Counted from the first letter of the stretch, positions 53,955-62,355 are shown. The stretch: 64,000 nucleotides of DNA from Nonlabens dokdonensis DSW-6 (GCF_000332115.1 NC_020156.1:2853501-2917500), one strand, 5' to 3'. Numbers and translations are program-made. The notes: generated from the sequence alone by a model not told the origin.

Positions 53955-54317
53955 ATGACAACCAAAGAAGTAGCAGACCAATTAGTTTCTTATTGCCGTA
54001 ACAATCAAGAAGAAAAAGCCTATCAAGAATTATACAGTCCAGAAATTACTAGTGTAGAAATGACGGAGCCTATGAAAGAAGTTCAAGGTTTTGAAGGAAT
54101 CCAAAAGAAAGGGCAGTGGTGGCAAGAAAATTTTGAAGTACATGGGACAAAAGTTTCTGATCCTGTAGTAGCCGATAATCATTTTGCAGTGACATTTTGG
54201 ATGGATACCACTCATAAACCTAGCGGTCAACGTTCCCAAATGAATGAGATCGCAGTGTACCAAGTTAAAGAAGGGAAAATCTGGCGAGAGCAGTTTTTCT
54301 ACGATACCGAGGAGTAG
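53955..54317 (+). CDS. SnoaL/NTF2-like domain protein
   Basis: The 120-residue protein is a single NTF2-like fold: a helical start (TTKEVADQLVSYCRNNQEEKAYQELYS), EVQGFEGIQKKGQWWQENFE, in part, and beta strands ending AVYQVKEGKIWREQFFYD. SnoaL-like proteins include polyketide cyclases, isomerases and many small stress or binding proteins; catalytic residues cannot be assigned. It is alone on the plus strand and converges with the secreted protein gene at 54658. Cytoplasmic by lack of a signal. Confidence 0.83.
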   Translation: MTTKEVADQLVSYCRNNQEEKAYQELYSPEITSVEMTEPMKEVQGFEGIQKKGQWWQENFEVHGTKVSDPVVADNHFAVTFWMDTTHKPSGQRSQMNEIAVYQVKEGKIWREQFFYDTEE

Positions 54318-54532
54318 TTTTTAGTCTCAATCAGTTTTCAGTCTCAATTTTCAGTCTGTAGTATAAATCTTTGCTTTGCTCAGATTTTTATTAGTTAGCC
54401 ACAAGTGTTTTTAAGCTTAAAATTTATGTATAGTCGATTGATAGCCTTTTTATGGTTATAAAGTCAAACAGAACCTTATTTTCAATGAGTTGCTTATACA
54501 ATACATATGATCGCCGCTATTATTGATATTTT

Positions 54533-54570
54533 AAGTTCAAGTTCAAGTTCAAGTTCAAGTTCAAGTTCAT
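54533..54570. repeat. Hexanucleotide microsatellite, GTTCAA type
   Basis: Six GTTCAA-type units in a row, 16 bases from a palindromic repeat, between convergent genes. Confidence 0.92.
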
Positions 54571-54585
54571 TTTCATGTTTAAATC

Positions 54586-54603
54586 CCGCTTTCGCGAAAG
54601 CGG
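54586..54603. repeat. Palindromic repeat copy 15 (full 18 bases)
   Basis: CCGCTTTCGCGAAAGCGG, just downstream of the GTTCAA microsatellite. Confidence 0.95.
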
Positions 54604-54657
54604 AATAATCATAAAGTACTTAAAAGTATCAAGTTGCTGCTGCGCTCTACAACTTTA

Positions 54658-55512
54658 TTACTCCACCATAATTTTAAGAGAATCTCTTTGACCTTTTCTT
54701 GCTGAAAGAATGATTTGATGCTCCTCATTATTTACGATTACTTTTATAGCGCTAGTATTAGGAGAATTTCTTCCTTCGTTCAATGCTTTTACTTGAATAA
54801 TATTTTCTCCTGATTGTAGTTTCATATTAAAGACTTCCCCTTTTTTTGAAACTTTTACATGAGAAAATAACAGTTGGTTATTGAGATATATATTAACAAT
54901 ATCTCCATCTTCTTGTAAATGATCCCAGACTTTAATTTTTACCGATTTAGTGAAGACTTTTATTTCCTTTTTGCCTAATGAAACAATTTGCTCTTTTTTA
55001 TTTATAACATTAGTTGTATCCTTTTTTATAAATTGAATTCCATCAATTCTTTTAGTAAATATAACTTGTCCTATGGTAGGTGAACAATGATTCTCTGCAT
55101 ATTCTTTGTTTTCTATATCATACTTATTACTCATACCATAGAATGAAGTTTCAAGTGTCATTAATCTGTTTGCAGCATCGACTTTTAATCTGCCTTTTAA
55201 ATTACGTAGACATATGAAAGGACTTTTAGTCTCATCAGGATAGTAAGATTTTACTATTTTATCCCCAATTATTTTGATCTTGCCTTTTTTAATGGTACCG
55301 TAAAAACTATAGGTAAAATAGTTTTTTGTTCCTTTTAAAAAACAAACTTTCCTTCCGGTTATTTTGTTTCTGTCCTGTGAAATATCCATTACAACTTTAC
55401 AGTTACCAGTATTTTCGGACATACGAACACTTTCGCCCATCCACCTGCCACTTATATTTTGGCTCAAACAAAATATGGGTACAAAAAGCGATGAAAATAT
55501 TAGTTGTCTCAT
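54658..55512 (-). CDS. Secreted protein with a shared C-terminal module
   Basis: The 284-residue product has a signal peptide (MRQLIFSSLFVPIFCLSQ). Residues about 20-165 contain a beta-rich region (GRWMGESVRM, GKIKIIGDKIV) that may be a lipocalin-like barrel, which is inference. The last 105 residues, from LGKKEIKVFTKSVKIKVWD to LKIMVE, are nearly identical to the end of the next gene. This KVWDH..EDGD...YLN...LL module recurs at the C-terminus of secreted Bacteroidota proteins; I do not know its job. It lies 145 bases downstream of the LamG gene on the same strand. Confidence 0.7.
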   Translation of the reverse strand: MRQLIFSSLFVPIFCLSQNISGRWMGESVRMSENTGNCKVVMDISQDRNKITGRKVCFLKGTKNYFTYSFYGTIKKGKIKIIGDKIVKSYYPDETKSPFICLRNLKGRLKVDAANRLMTLETSFYGMSNKYDIENKEYAENHCSPTIGQVIFTKRIDGIQFIKKDTTNVINKKEQIVSLGKKEIKVFTKSVKIKVWDHLQEDGDIVNIYLNNQLLFSHVKVSKKGEVFNMKLQSGENIIQVKALNEGRNSPNTSAIKVIVNNEEHQIILSARKGQRDSLKIMVE

Positions 55513-55657
55513 TTATTTGTTTTCTAGTTTTAAAAATCATTCCAAAAATACTCTGCACATACTATCATAAATGCAATCACGACAATTCAAGTTTTCAAAT
55601 TCTATTTACAATAAAGATTAATAAACTTAATTTGCTGGGATAAGAATAAACTATTTT

Positions 55658-57268
55658 TTATTCTACCATAATTTTAAGTGAATCTCTTTGACCTTTCCTT
55701 GCCGAAAGAATGATTTGATGTTCTTCTTTATTAACAATTACTTTTATAGCGCTAGTGTTAGGAGGATTTCTTCCTTCATTCAATGCTTTTACTTGAATAA
55801 TATTTTCACCTGGTTGCAGCACCATATCAAAAAACTTCCCTTTTTTTGAAACTTTTACATGAGAAAATAATAGCTGGTCATTTAGGTAAAGATTTATGAT
55901 GTCTCCATCTTCTTGCAAATGATCCCAGACTTTAATTTTTACAGTTTTAGTGAAGACTTTTATTTCTTTTTTGCCTAGGACAACGATTTCTTCTTCTTTT
56001 AACTTTAAATCCTCTTGGGCAGTTGCCTCACTAGAGTCACGTAATTTAGTATGCTCAAATATTCTAGGAACAACGATTGCCACTGCGTCTATATCTGCTC
56101 CAGCACGCGAACTTTCACATTGTGTTCCTAGATCTATAAGTTTTATAAAATAGAACTTTTCGCCTTCTTTTATACAATCGATCAAATCTATCATAGCAAC
56201 ACCGCCTTTGATGTCTCCGTATTCTATCCAATTAATACCATCCTTACTAATTGATAGATTTGTGGGTTCGGGCACTGGACCTACTTCAAAAACGATTAAG
56301 TCTGGACCTGGAGTTTCTGTTAAAGGAAAATCTGTAAATTCTAGAATAACTTCTCCTTGACAACCTAGTGAATACGAACGGATTTTCGTACTTATTTCTC
56401 CATTATCGTCACGCTGTCCTAAAGCTGTTTGGGCATCTTTATTTTCACTCTTAGTTTTGTTAGCATAAGAAATGTTCTTAGAGATTACAGTTGCTACTTT
56501 AAATGGATCTGCATTTACTATGAGAACATTTTCATCCTTAGCCATAAAAGAATTGGTACTTGGTATGATTTGATCATTACTTGTATTTAAGAATTCAATC
56601 TCATTTTGATCTAATGCGCGAGAAAAAATAAGCATATCGTCCAGACGACCGTTTAAGTAATTTATAGAACCTTTTCTTCCTCTTCCTATTTCCAGCGGTT
56701 CGTTTTTATCAAATCGCTTTGATTTTGTTTTTTCATTTCCTATTAATGATCCGTTTATATAGTACGTTGTCAAGTCTCCTTTAACAACTACGGCAATATG
56801 AAACCATTTTTGCTTTTTGATTCCTATATTTTTTACTCTTTGACTTTTCCCATAAATAGTAAAATCAATAATTCCATCATTTTTAAGACTTAAATTTAAT
56901 CCGTAAAACGGTGTTACTTTAATAGAAGAAGACTTTGATATGATACTATTCCAGCCGTCTTCTTCATTCATATAAACCCATGATGCAAGGGTGAATTCTT
57001 TATTAATACTTGCTAATGATCTGGAATTAGGAACATTGAGATGAGTAAAACCTTCTTTTAATTCTATCGATTTGCTCGCTTGTCCTAGCCGGTCATTTGC
57101 AAATTCTATGGATCCTACATTGTACGCATGATTATTATTTCCACTATAATCCATGGTATTACCATCAAAAGGATAATAAGCTATGATATTAGTAGTGTCT
57201 AGAAATTCTTGTGAATAAATTAAATTTGTAACGAATAGACCGATTACAAGAAAGATTTTTTTGAGCAT
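55658..57268 (-). CDS. LamG-domain secreted protein with a shared C-terminal module
   Basis: The 536-residue product has a signal peptide (MLKKIFLVIGLFVTNLIYSQ). Residues about 30-225 are a LamG/concanavalin-like domain, with YYPFDGNTMDYSGNNNHAYN at the start and GRLDDMLIFSRALDQNEI at the end. Residues about 245-405 form a second region (LGQRDDNGEISTKIRSYSLGCQGEVILEFTD in part, AGADIDAVAIV) typical of secreted cell-surface proteins of this phylum. The C-terminal 105 residues match the preceding gene. A carbohydrate- or matrix-binding surface role is plausible. No type A or B sorting tail is obvious. Confidence 0.8.
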   Translation of the reverse strand: MLKKIFLVIGLFVTNLIYSQEFLDTTNIIAYYPFDGNTMDYSGNNNHAYNVGSIEFANDRLGQASKSIELKEGFTHLNVPNSRSLASINKEFTLASWVYMNEEDGWNSIISKSSSIKVTPFYGLNLSLKNDGIIDFTIYGKSQRVKNIGIKKQKWFHIAVVVKGDLTTYYINGSLIGNEKTKSKRFDKNEPLEIGRGRKGSINYLNGRLDDMLIFSRALDQNEIEFLNTSNDQIIPSTNSFMAKDENVLIVNADPFKVATVISKNISYANKTKSENKDAQTALGQRDDNGEISTKIRSYSLGCQGEVILEFTDFPLTETPGPDLIVFEVGPVPEPTNLSISKDGINWIEYGDIKGGVAMIDLIDCIKEGEKFYFIKLIDLGTQCESSRAGADIDAVAIVVPRIFEHTKLRDSSEATAQEDLKLKEEEIVVLGKKEIKVFTKTVKIKVWDHLQEDGDIINLYLNDQLLFSHVKVSKKGKFFDMVLQPGENIIQVKALNEGRNPPNTSAIKVIVNKEEHQIILSARKGQRDSLKIMVE

Positions 57269-57425
57269 TTAATTATTTATAATCGGTTACTTTAAAATTT
57301 ATCTTCATTAAAAATAATGAATCTAGTTTAGACTCTATTGATCTGTCCTCTAAAGTAGAACAAATTTTCAAAAGTTGTGAATTTCTTTCAACTCAAACTT
57401 CTTTACTATAATTTATTATTCATCT

Positions 57426-57441
57426 CGCTTTCGCGAAAGCG
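57426..57441. repeat. Palindromic repeat copy 16
   Basis: Exact core in the divergent region before mtaB. It is followed at 57464-57492 by ACTGTAAACT repeated either side of GCCGCTGCG. Confidence 0.95.
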
Positions 57442-57497
57442 GTATAAACATAATCCTTATTCACTGTAAACTGCCGCTGCGACTGTAAACTAATACC

Positions 57498-57505
57498 TAT
57501 CTTTG
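57498..57505 (+). promoter_or_regulatory. Candidate -7 element (TATCTTTG) upstream of mtaB
   Basis: Exact match to TAnnTTTG, 24 bases before the mtaB start. No clear -33 TTG is seen at the usual distance. Confidence 0.45.
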
Positions 57506-57529
57506 CAGCCTTAAAAATCAGTAAGAAAC

Positions 57530-58858
57530 ATGCTTGTAGAGACAGCTACAAAATCCGTCGCATTTTATACTTTAGGTTGTAAACTTAATTTCAGTGAAAC
57601 CAGTACCATCGCGCGTTCTTTTAAGCAAGAAGGTTTTGATAAGGTAGACTTTGAAGAAAAGGCAGATATTTATGTCATCAATACCTGCAGCGTTACTGAA
57701 AATGCAGATAAACGTTTTAAATCTATAGTTAAGAAAGCGCAGAAATCAAATGATGATGCTTTTGTAATTGCAGTAGGTTGTTATGCGCAGTTGAAGCCAG
57801 AAGAACTGGCCGCTGTTGATGGAGTAGATCTGGTTTTAGGAGCTACAGAAAAGTTTAAAATCACCGATTATCTTAATCAGCTGTCCAAAGAAGAACCTAC
57901 GCAGGTACATTCTTGCGAGATCAATGAGGCCGATTTTTATGTAGGATCATATTCCATAGGAGATCGTACCAGAGCTTTTCTTAAAGTTCAAGACGGTTGT
58001 GATTACAAATGTACCTATTGCACCATACCGCTAGCACGTGGGATTTCTCGTAGTGATACTTTAGAAAACGTGATGGATAATGCTCGTAAGATAAGTGAGC
58101 AAGGCATCAAAGAAATCGTTCTTACAGGAGTGAATATAGGTGATTATGGAAAGGGCGAGTTTGGTAACAAAAGACATGAGCATACTTTTCTAGATTTAGT
58201 ACATGCGCTGGATACCGTAAAAGGTATTGAACGTTTGCGTATTTCTTCTATCGAGCCCAATTTATTGAAGAATGAAACTATAGAATTTGTCGCAGGAGCA
58301 AATGCTTTTGTGCCACATTTTCATATTCCGTTACAGGTAGGTAATAACGAGTTGCTCGGTAAAATGAAACGTCGTTACAATCGAGAATTGTATAGCGATC
58401 GTGTGAGTAAGATCAAAGAAGTGATGCCAGATTGCTGCATAGGTGTGGATGTGATTGTAGGTTTCCCAGGTGAGACTGACGATCATTTTCTGGACACCTA
58501 TAATTATTTGAGTTATCTAAATATCTCTTACCTACATGTTTTTACTTATTCTGAGCGTGAGAATACGCCAGCGGCTACTATGGAAGGAGCTGTTCCTTTA
58601 AAAGTACGCAAGAAACGTTCTAAAATGTTACGTGGTTTATCAGTAAAAAAACGCCGTGCATTTTATGAAAGCCAGCTAGGTAAAACTAAAACGGTACTTT
58701 GGGAAGCCGAAAATAAAGAAGGATTTATTCAAGGTTTTACAGAGAATTATGTAAAAGTAAAAACCTATTGGAATCCGCAGTTGGTTAATGTATTACAACA
58801 TGTAAAATTACTTTCTATTGATGAAGATGGATTAGTACGCATAGAAACTGTAGATTAA
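57530..58858 (+). CDS. mtaB: tRNA t6A37 methylthiotransferase MtaB
   Basis: The 442-residue radical-SAM enzyme has the three N-terminal cysteines of the methylthiotransferase domain (TLGCKLN near 18, INTCSVT near 50, GCYAQ near 86), the radical-SAM CxxxCxxC in DGCDYKCTYCTIP near 155-167, and a C-terminal TRAM-like domain. The pattern is MtaB rather than MiaB or RimO. It adds a methylthio group to N6-threonylcarbamoyladenosine at position 37 of ANN-decoding tRNAs. It is followed by porQ on the same strand after 79 bases. Confidence 0.93.
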   Translation: MLVETATKSVAFYTLGCKLNFSETSTIARSFKQEGFDKVDFEEKADIYVINTCSVTENADKRFKSIVKKAQKSNDDAFVIAVGCYAQLKPEELAAVDGVDLVLGATEKFKITDYLNQLSKEEPTQVHSCEINEADFYVGSYSIGDRTRAFLKVQDGCDYKCTYCTIPLARGISRSDTLENVMDNARKISEQGIKEIVLTGVNIGDYGKGEFGNKRHEHTFLDLVHALDTVKGIERLRISSIEPNLLKNETIEFVAGANAFVPHFHIPLQVGNNELLGKMKRRYNRELYSDRVSKIKEVMPDCCIGVDVIVGFPGETDDHFLDTYNYLSYLNISYLHVFTYSERENTPAATMEGAVPLKVRKKRSKMLRGLSVKKRRAFYESQLGKTKTVLWEAENKEGFIQGFTENYVKVKTYWNPQLVNVLQHVKLLSIDEDGLVRIETVD

Positions 58859-58937
58859 TTCTTAAAAACTCTACAACAAGCTAAAAATAAATTAAACTTG
58901 CAATCGTTATCCCATTAGCCGTTTATAAAACCATTGA

Positions 58938-59951
58938 ATGCGTCATTTGTTTCTTCTTATTTTTTTATGTTCCGCTTTCGCGAAAGCGCAAATAGGAGGA
59001 CGATCTACCTACCAATTTCTTAATCTGGTTTCCGGTACAAAGCAAGCGGCTTTGGGCGGTAGAGTTCTTACAGGCGTAGATTATGATCCTACTTCAGGGA
59101 TTTTTAATCCTGCAACGATCAATCCTAAAATGGACAATCAGTTGCAAGTAAATTATGTCAATTATTTAGGCGACGTAAATTATGGTACAGCAAGTTATGC
59201 TTACACTTGGGATAGACATGTGCAAACTTTTCACGCTGGTGTGACCTACCTCAATTATGGAACTTTTGATGGGTTTGATGAGCAAGGAAATTCTACAGGA
59301 GAATTTGGTGGTAATGAGGTTGCCGTTTCTATGGGTTATGCCTACAATATACCATGGTCAGATTTTTATGTAGGAGCAAACTTGAAATTGATATCTTCTA
59401 AGCTGGATATTTATACTTCTTTTGGTGGTGCGGTAGATTTAGGAGTTTTGTATTACAATGAAGATAAAGCAATACGAGCAGCATTGGTGGTGCGTAATTT
59501 AGGAACTCAATTCACGCCTTATAATGAGATTTATGAAGATTTGCCTTTAGAAATTTCGGCAGGATTTTCTAATACTATGAAAAACTTACCTTTAAGACTT
59601 CATGTGACTTTAGAAAACCTGCAGCAATGGGATCTGGCTTTTACAAATGAAGCTAATGCGCAAACTGATCTGGACGGAAATGTGATCGAGGACAAGCCTA
59701 GCTTTTTTAATAATGCTTTGAGACACACGGTTTTTGGACTGGAAATTTTCCCAGAGCAAGTTTTTGAAGTGCGATTGGGTTATAGTTTTAGAAGAGCTGA
59801 GGAATTGCGCATCGATAATACCAGAGCTTTTTCTGGAGTAAGCGCAGGATTCTCTCTTAAGATGAATAAATTAAGATTTAGTTATACGCATGCTCGATAT
59901 ACGCTAGCATCGCACACAAGTCTTTTTGGCGTAAATATAAATTTACAGTAA
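58938..59951 (+). CDS. porQ: Type IX secretion system protein PorQ
   Basis: The 337-residue product is an outer-membrane beta-barrel protein of the PorQ family: GGRSTYQFLNLVSGTKQAALGG, in part, near residue 20-40, then repeated amphipathic strands and a terminal aromatic strand. PorQ works with PorU, PorV and PorZ in the attachment complex that processes T9SS cargo; the six cargo genes in this window should be its clients. The signal peptide ends CSAFAKAQ, with AFAKA encoded by the genomic palindrome. The stop codon directly abuts the cmk start. Confidence 0.92.
   Translation: MRHLFLLIFLCSAFAKAQIGGRSTYQFLNLVSGTKQAALGGRVLTGVDYDPTSGIFNPATINPKMDNQLQVNYVNYLGDVNYGTASYAYTWDRHVQTFHAGVTYLNYGTFDGFDEQGNSTGEFGGNEVAVSMGYAYNIPWSDFYVGANLKLISSKLDIYTSFGGAVDLGVLYYNEDKAIRAALVVRNLGTQFTPYNEIYEDLPLEISAGFSNTMKNLPLRLHVTLENLQQWDLAFTNEANAQTDLDGNVIEDKPSFFNNALRHTVFGLEIFPEQVFEVRLGYSFRRAEELRIDNTRAFSGVSAGFSLKMNKLRFSYTHARYTLASHTSLFGVNINLQ
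58972..58988. repeat. Palindromic repeat copy 17, encoding a signal peptidase site
   Basis: Exact core read as SAFAKA at residues 12-17 of PorQ, just before the Gln that should begin the mature protein. Confidence 0.95.
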
Positions 59952-60647
59952 ATGAGTAAAAAAATTACTATTGCAATAGACGGTCATTCCAGCACCGGTA
60001 AAAGTACCGCTGCTAAGCAACTTGCGGTAAAATTACATTATGTATATGTAGATACTGGAGCGATGTATCGTGCTGTTTCTTTTTTCGCTTTAAGCGAAAA
60101 TCTAATAGAATCAGGCCAATTAGATCGTGAAAAGCTGGTAGAACGTTTGCCAGAAATTAAGATCAGTTTTGTTTACAACAAAGAAACAGACCGAGCAGAT
60201 GTTTACCTCAACGGTAAGAACATAGAAAAGGAAATACGCACGCTGGAAGTAAGTAGCATTGTTAGTAAGGTTGCTGAAATTTCTGAAGTACGTGCCAAAC
60301 TTGTCGAGCAACAACAAGCCATGGGAACAGAAAAAGGCATCGTTATGGATGGTCGTGATATAGGGAGCGTTGTTTTTCCAGATGCAGAATTAAAAGTTTT
60401 CATGACCGCAGCTCCAGAAGTACGTGCAGAAAGACGTTATGTAGAACTCGTAGAACGTGGCGATGATGTCACTCTTGATGAGGTGCTTAAAAACGTTATA
60501 GAAAGAGATCATATAGATTCCAATCGAGAAGACAGTCCTTTGATTCAATTACCAGAAGCAAAATTACTGGACACTTCAAATATGACAAGAGAAGAGCAAT
60601 TTGAATTGTTAGTGTCTTGGGCTGAGGCGGCGATTGAGAATAGTTAA
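59952..60647 (+). CDS. cmk: Cytidylate kinase
   Basis: The 231-residue cytoplasmic enzyme has the P-loop DGHSSTGKST (residues 9-18), YVDTGAMYRAV near 31-41 and DGRDIGSVVFP near 133-143, the classical CMP-kinase motifs. It phosphorylates CMP and dCMP to the diphosphates for nucleotide synthesis. It starts immediately after the porQ stop, so the two share an mRNA. Length is normal. Confidence 0.95.
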   Translation: MSKKITIAIDGHSSTGKSTAAKQLAVKLHYVYVDTGAMYRAVSFFALSENLIESGQLDREKLVERLPEIKISFVYNKETDRADVYLNGKNIEKEIRTLEVSSIVSKVAEISEVRAKLVEQQQAMGTEKGIVMDGRDIGSVVFPDAELKVFMTAAPEVRAERRYVELVERGDDVTLDEVLKNVIERDHIDSNREDSPLIQLPEAKLLDTSNMTREEQFELLVSWAEAAIENS

Positions 60648-60955
60648 TATTTTGTCATTCCGCACTTGATGCGGAATCTGCTGGAAGCTATTCTAGATAT
60701 TTATTCAAATTCCCGATCCTCAACCAAACATGCCAAGAGAAAAACTTTACATGTTGAGTGTAAAAATCGGTACTGATCATAGTTGAACTGCTTAATAGAT
60801 TTCAGCACAAGTTTCGTAGAAAACGATTATGTATCGAGATATTTCAAATAGGTCTCGACTCTCGCTCGACCAAGCATCAGGAAGAAATCAAGCTATTGAG
60901 ATTTGACATGCCAACTATTCTTGTTGGCATTGTCTAAATCAGATCGGGATATTAA
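60648..60955. repeat. Intergenic region with dispersed repeat fragments
   Basis: About 300 bases between convergent genes, without a credible ORF. It has a hairpin ATTCCGCA-5-TGCGGAAT (60657-60677), an inverted copy of the 25-base repeat core (GTCTCGACTCTCGCTCGAC, 60852-60870), and a hairpin ATGCCAAC-7-GTTGGCAT (60908-60930). Confidence 0.65.
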
Positions 60956-61465
60956 CTACTCTTTATTATAAACATGTATCCTTCCAGAATCAAGATGTAG
61001 TAAACTAATCGTACCATTCTCTCCATCATTAAGAATTTCATAGGAAAGCGTGTCTTCATCAATAGAACGAGTCAAATTCAAGAATTTTCCAGGATTCACA
61101 TCTGTATCCGCCTTTTTATGTTGATCCATTATTTTATAAGAATACCAATCATGGTCATATGATCCTTCTGTATTTTTTGTGAACATAGAAATCCTATACA
61201 AGGTGATTTGTAACCCTGCAGAAGCATCTTTCTCATGAATCCAGGTGCCAATAGGCAACTTTAATTCTTTAAGATTAGAATTTGGTTTTCCGTATAGCTC
61301 GTCGGCTTCCTCCTTTGTAATTATTTGTTCCGTAGTTTCACCAGCACCATCCCGAACTATCAGTTTATATTCTTTTTTTGATTCCTTATCTCTTTCAAGG
61401 TTTTGATTGATTTCAATGCAAGAAGTTAAAATTAGTAACAACAGTAGAGTGATTAGCATTTTCAT
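60956..61465 (-). CDS. Small lipoprotein of unknown function
   Basis: The 169-residue product has a lipoprotein signal (LLLILTSC, cysteine near residue 16). I recognise no domain. The rest is polar with a beta-rich centre (LPIGTWIHEKDASAGLQITLYRI). It is followed upstream by two other genes on the same strand with short gaps (11 and 3 bases), so the three may form an operon. Either of two ATG codons two residues apart could be the start. Confidence 0.62.
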   Translation of the reverse strand: MKMLITLLLLLILTSCIEINQNLERDKESKKEYKLIVRDGAGETTEQIITKEEADELYGKPNSNLKELKLPIGTWIHEKDASAGLQITLYRISMFTKNTEGSYDHDWYSYKIMDQHKKADTDVNPGKFLNLTRSIDEDTLSYEILNDGENGTISLLHLDSGRIHVYNKE

Positions 61466-61476
61466 ATTTAATTTCT

Positions 61477-61893
61477 TTATTTCATTTTCACAAAAAATCC
61501 AGTCAGGTTAATTTTATTACGATTCTCCCCATTTTTAAACCATAAAGTATCTTCATTACATTTGACTATTTCATAATACTTATACTTGAAATAATCTGTT
61601 CTATAATTTTTTAAGGGAGATAGAGAATCAGTTTTAACATCTGTGTTGGTAACTATAAAGGAATTATTTGGTAAACGTTCAATTTTTGAACTATGATAAA
61701 AACCGTACTTATTGAAAAGTGAATCATTATCAATTTGGAACATAAAAAACGGCTCGTTTTTAAATTCTTCATCATAGATCGTAGTGTACATTCCATCGGA
61801 GATAATACAGTCCACTGAAACTATATTTTTAGGTTCTACGTGACTTAAGCCTGAGAAAATGTACAATAGTAAAAATAGTACTAAATATTTCAT
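61477..61893 (-). CDS. Small secreted protein of unknown function
   Basis: The 138-residue product has a hydrophobic N-terminus (MKYLVLFLLLYIFSGLSH) that could be a signal peptide or anchor. The remainder has alternating polar and aromatic residues suggesting beta-structure and no family I know. It lies between the small lipoprotein and the DUF1801 gene with gaps of 11 and 3 bases. Composition is like its neighbours. Confidence 0.58.
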   Translation of the reverse strand: MKYLVLFLLLYIFSGLSHVEPKNIVSVDCIISDGMYTTIYDEEFKNEPFFMFQIDNDSLFNKYGFYHSSKIERLPNNSFIVTNTDVKTDSLSPLKNYRTDYFKYKYYEIVKCNEDTLWFKNGENRNKINLTGFFVKMK

Positions 61894-61896
61894 GGA

Positions 61897-62355
61897 TTAC
61901 TTCTTTATATTCGCCTCATAAATCTCAATCCATTCTTGAGCTGTCATTTTACCGCACAATTCACCGATTAATTCTAATGGAATCGCATCTACTTTTTTAA
62001 ATCGCACACAGCTTTTTCCCATGTCTAGTTTGTATTTAGAATGTTTAGGAAATTCTTGCTGAAACCATTCTAGCATTTTTGGATCGGCATAAATACCTGA
62101 ATGGTACAATGCGATAAAATTCTTTTGCGATGCGATATTTATAAATGGCAACGGCGTCCATTCTTTCCCAACGTGGTAACCAGGCTTGTAATTTTTTTTA
62201 GGAACGTAAAAACCTATCATTCCATATAACATTCCTTCTTCAAAACCATCAGGTAAATTTTGCAGAATCACTTTTCTTAAGTCTTCCATAGGCTGTTTAC
62301 GGTCTTCAGGAATGCTCTTTAGGTATTTTTCTACGGTAGTTGCGTTGGATGTCAT
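61897..62355 (-). CDS. DUF1801 domain protein
   Basis: I start at the ATG at 62355; two codons upstream only a TTG is available. The 152-residue protein has the DUF1801/YdhG pattern: LRKVILQNLPDGFEEGMLYGMIGFYVP (in part), FINIASQKNFIALYHSGIY, GKSCVRFKKVDAIPLELIGEL. The fold resembles frataxin-like or iron-binding small proteins in some relatives; the function is not established. Possibly first gene of a three-gene unit with the two small exported proteins downstream. Confidence 0.83.
   Translation of the reverse strand: MTSNATTVEKYLKSIPEDRKQPMEDLRKVILQNLPDGFEEGMLYGMIGFYVPKKNYKPGYHVGKEWTPLPFINIASQKNFIALYHSGIYADPKMLEWFQQEFPKHSKYKLDMGKSCVRFKKVDAIPLELIGELCGKMTAQEWIEIYEANIKK

Larger units (their letters stand above)
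54318..54657. other. Convergent intergenic region with low-complexity repeats
   Basis: About 340 bases without a gene. It holds repeated CAGTCTCAATTTTCAGTCT-like units (54318-54360), the GTTCAA microsatellite (54533-54570) and a full palindromic repeat (54586-54603). The end of the region has GTTGCTGCTGCGCTCTACAAC, a small inverted repeat. Confidence 0.65.

Noticed and set aside
54533-54570. GTTCAA microsatellite as a phase-variable promoter
   Set aside because: It lies between the 3' ends of two convergent genes, so it is not upstream of any start.
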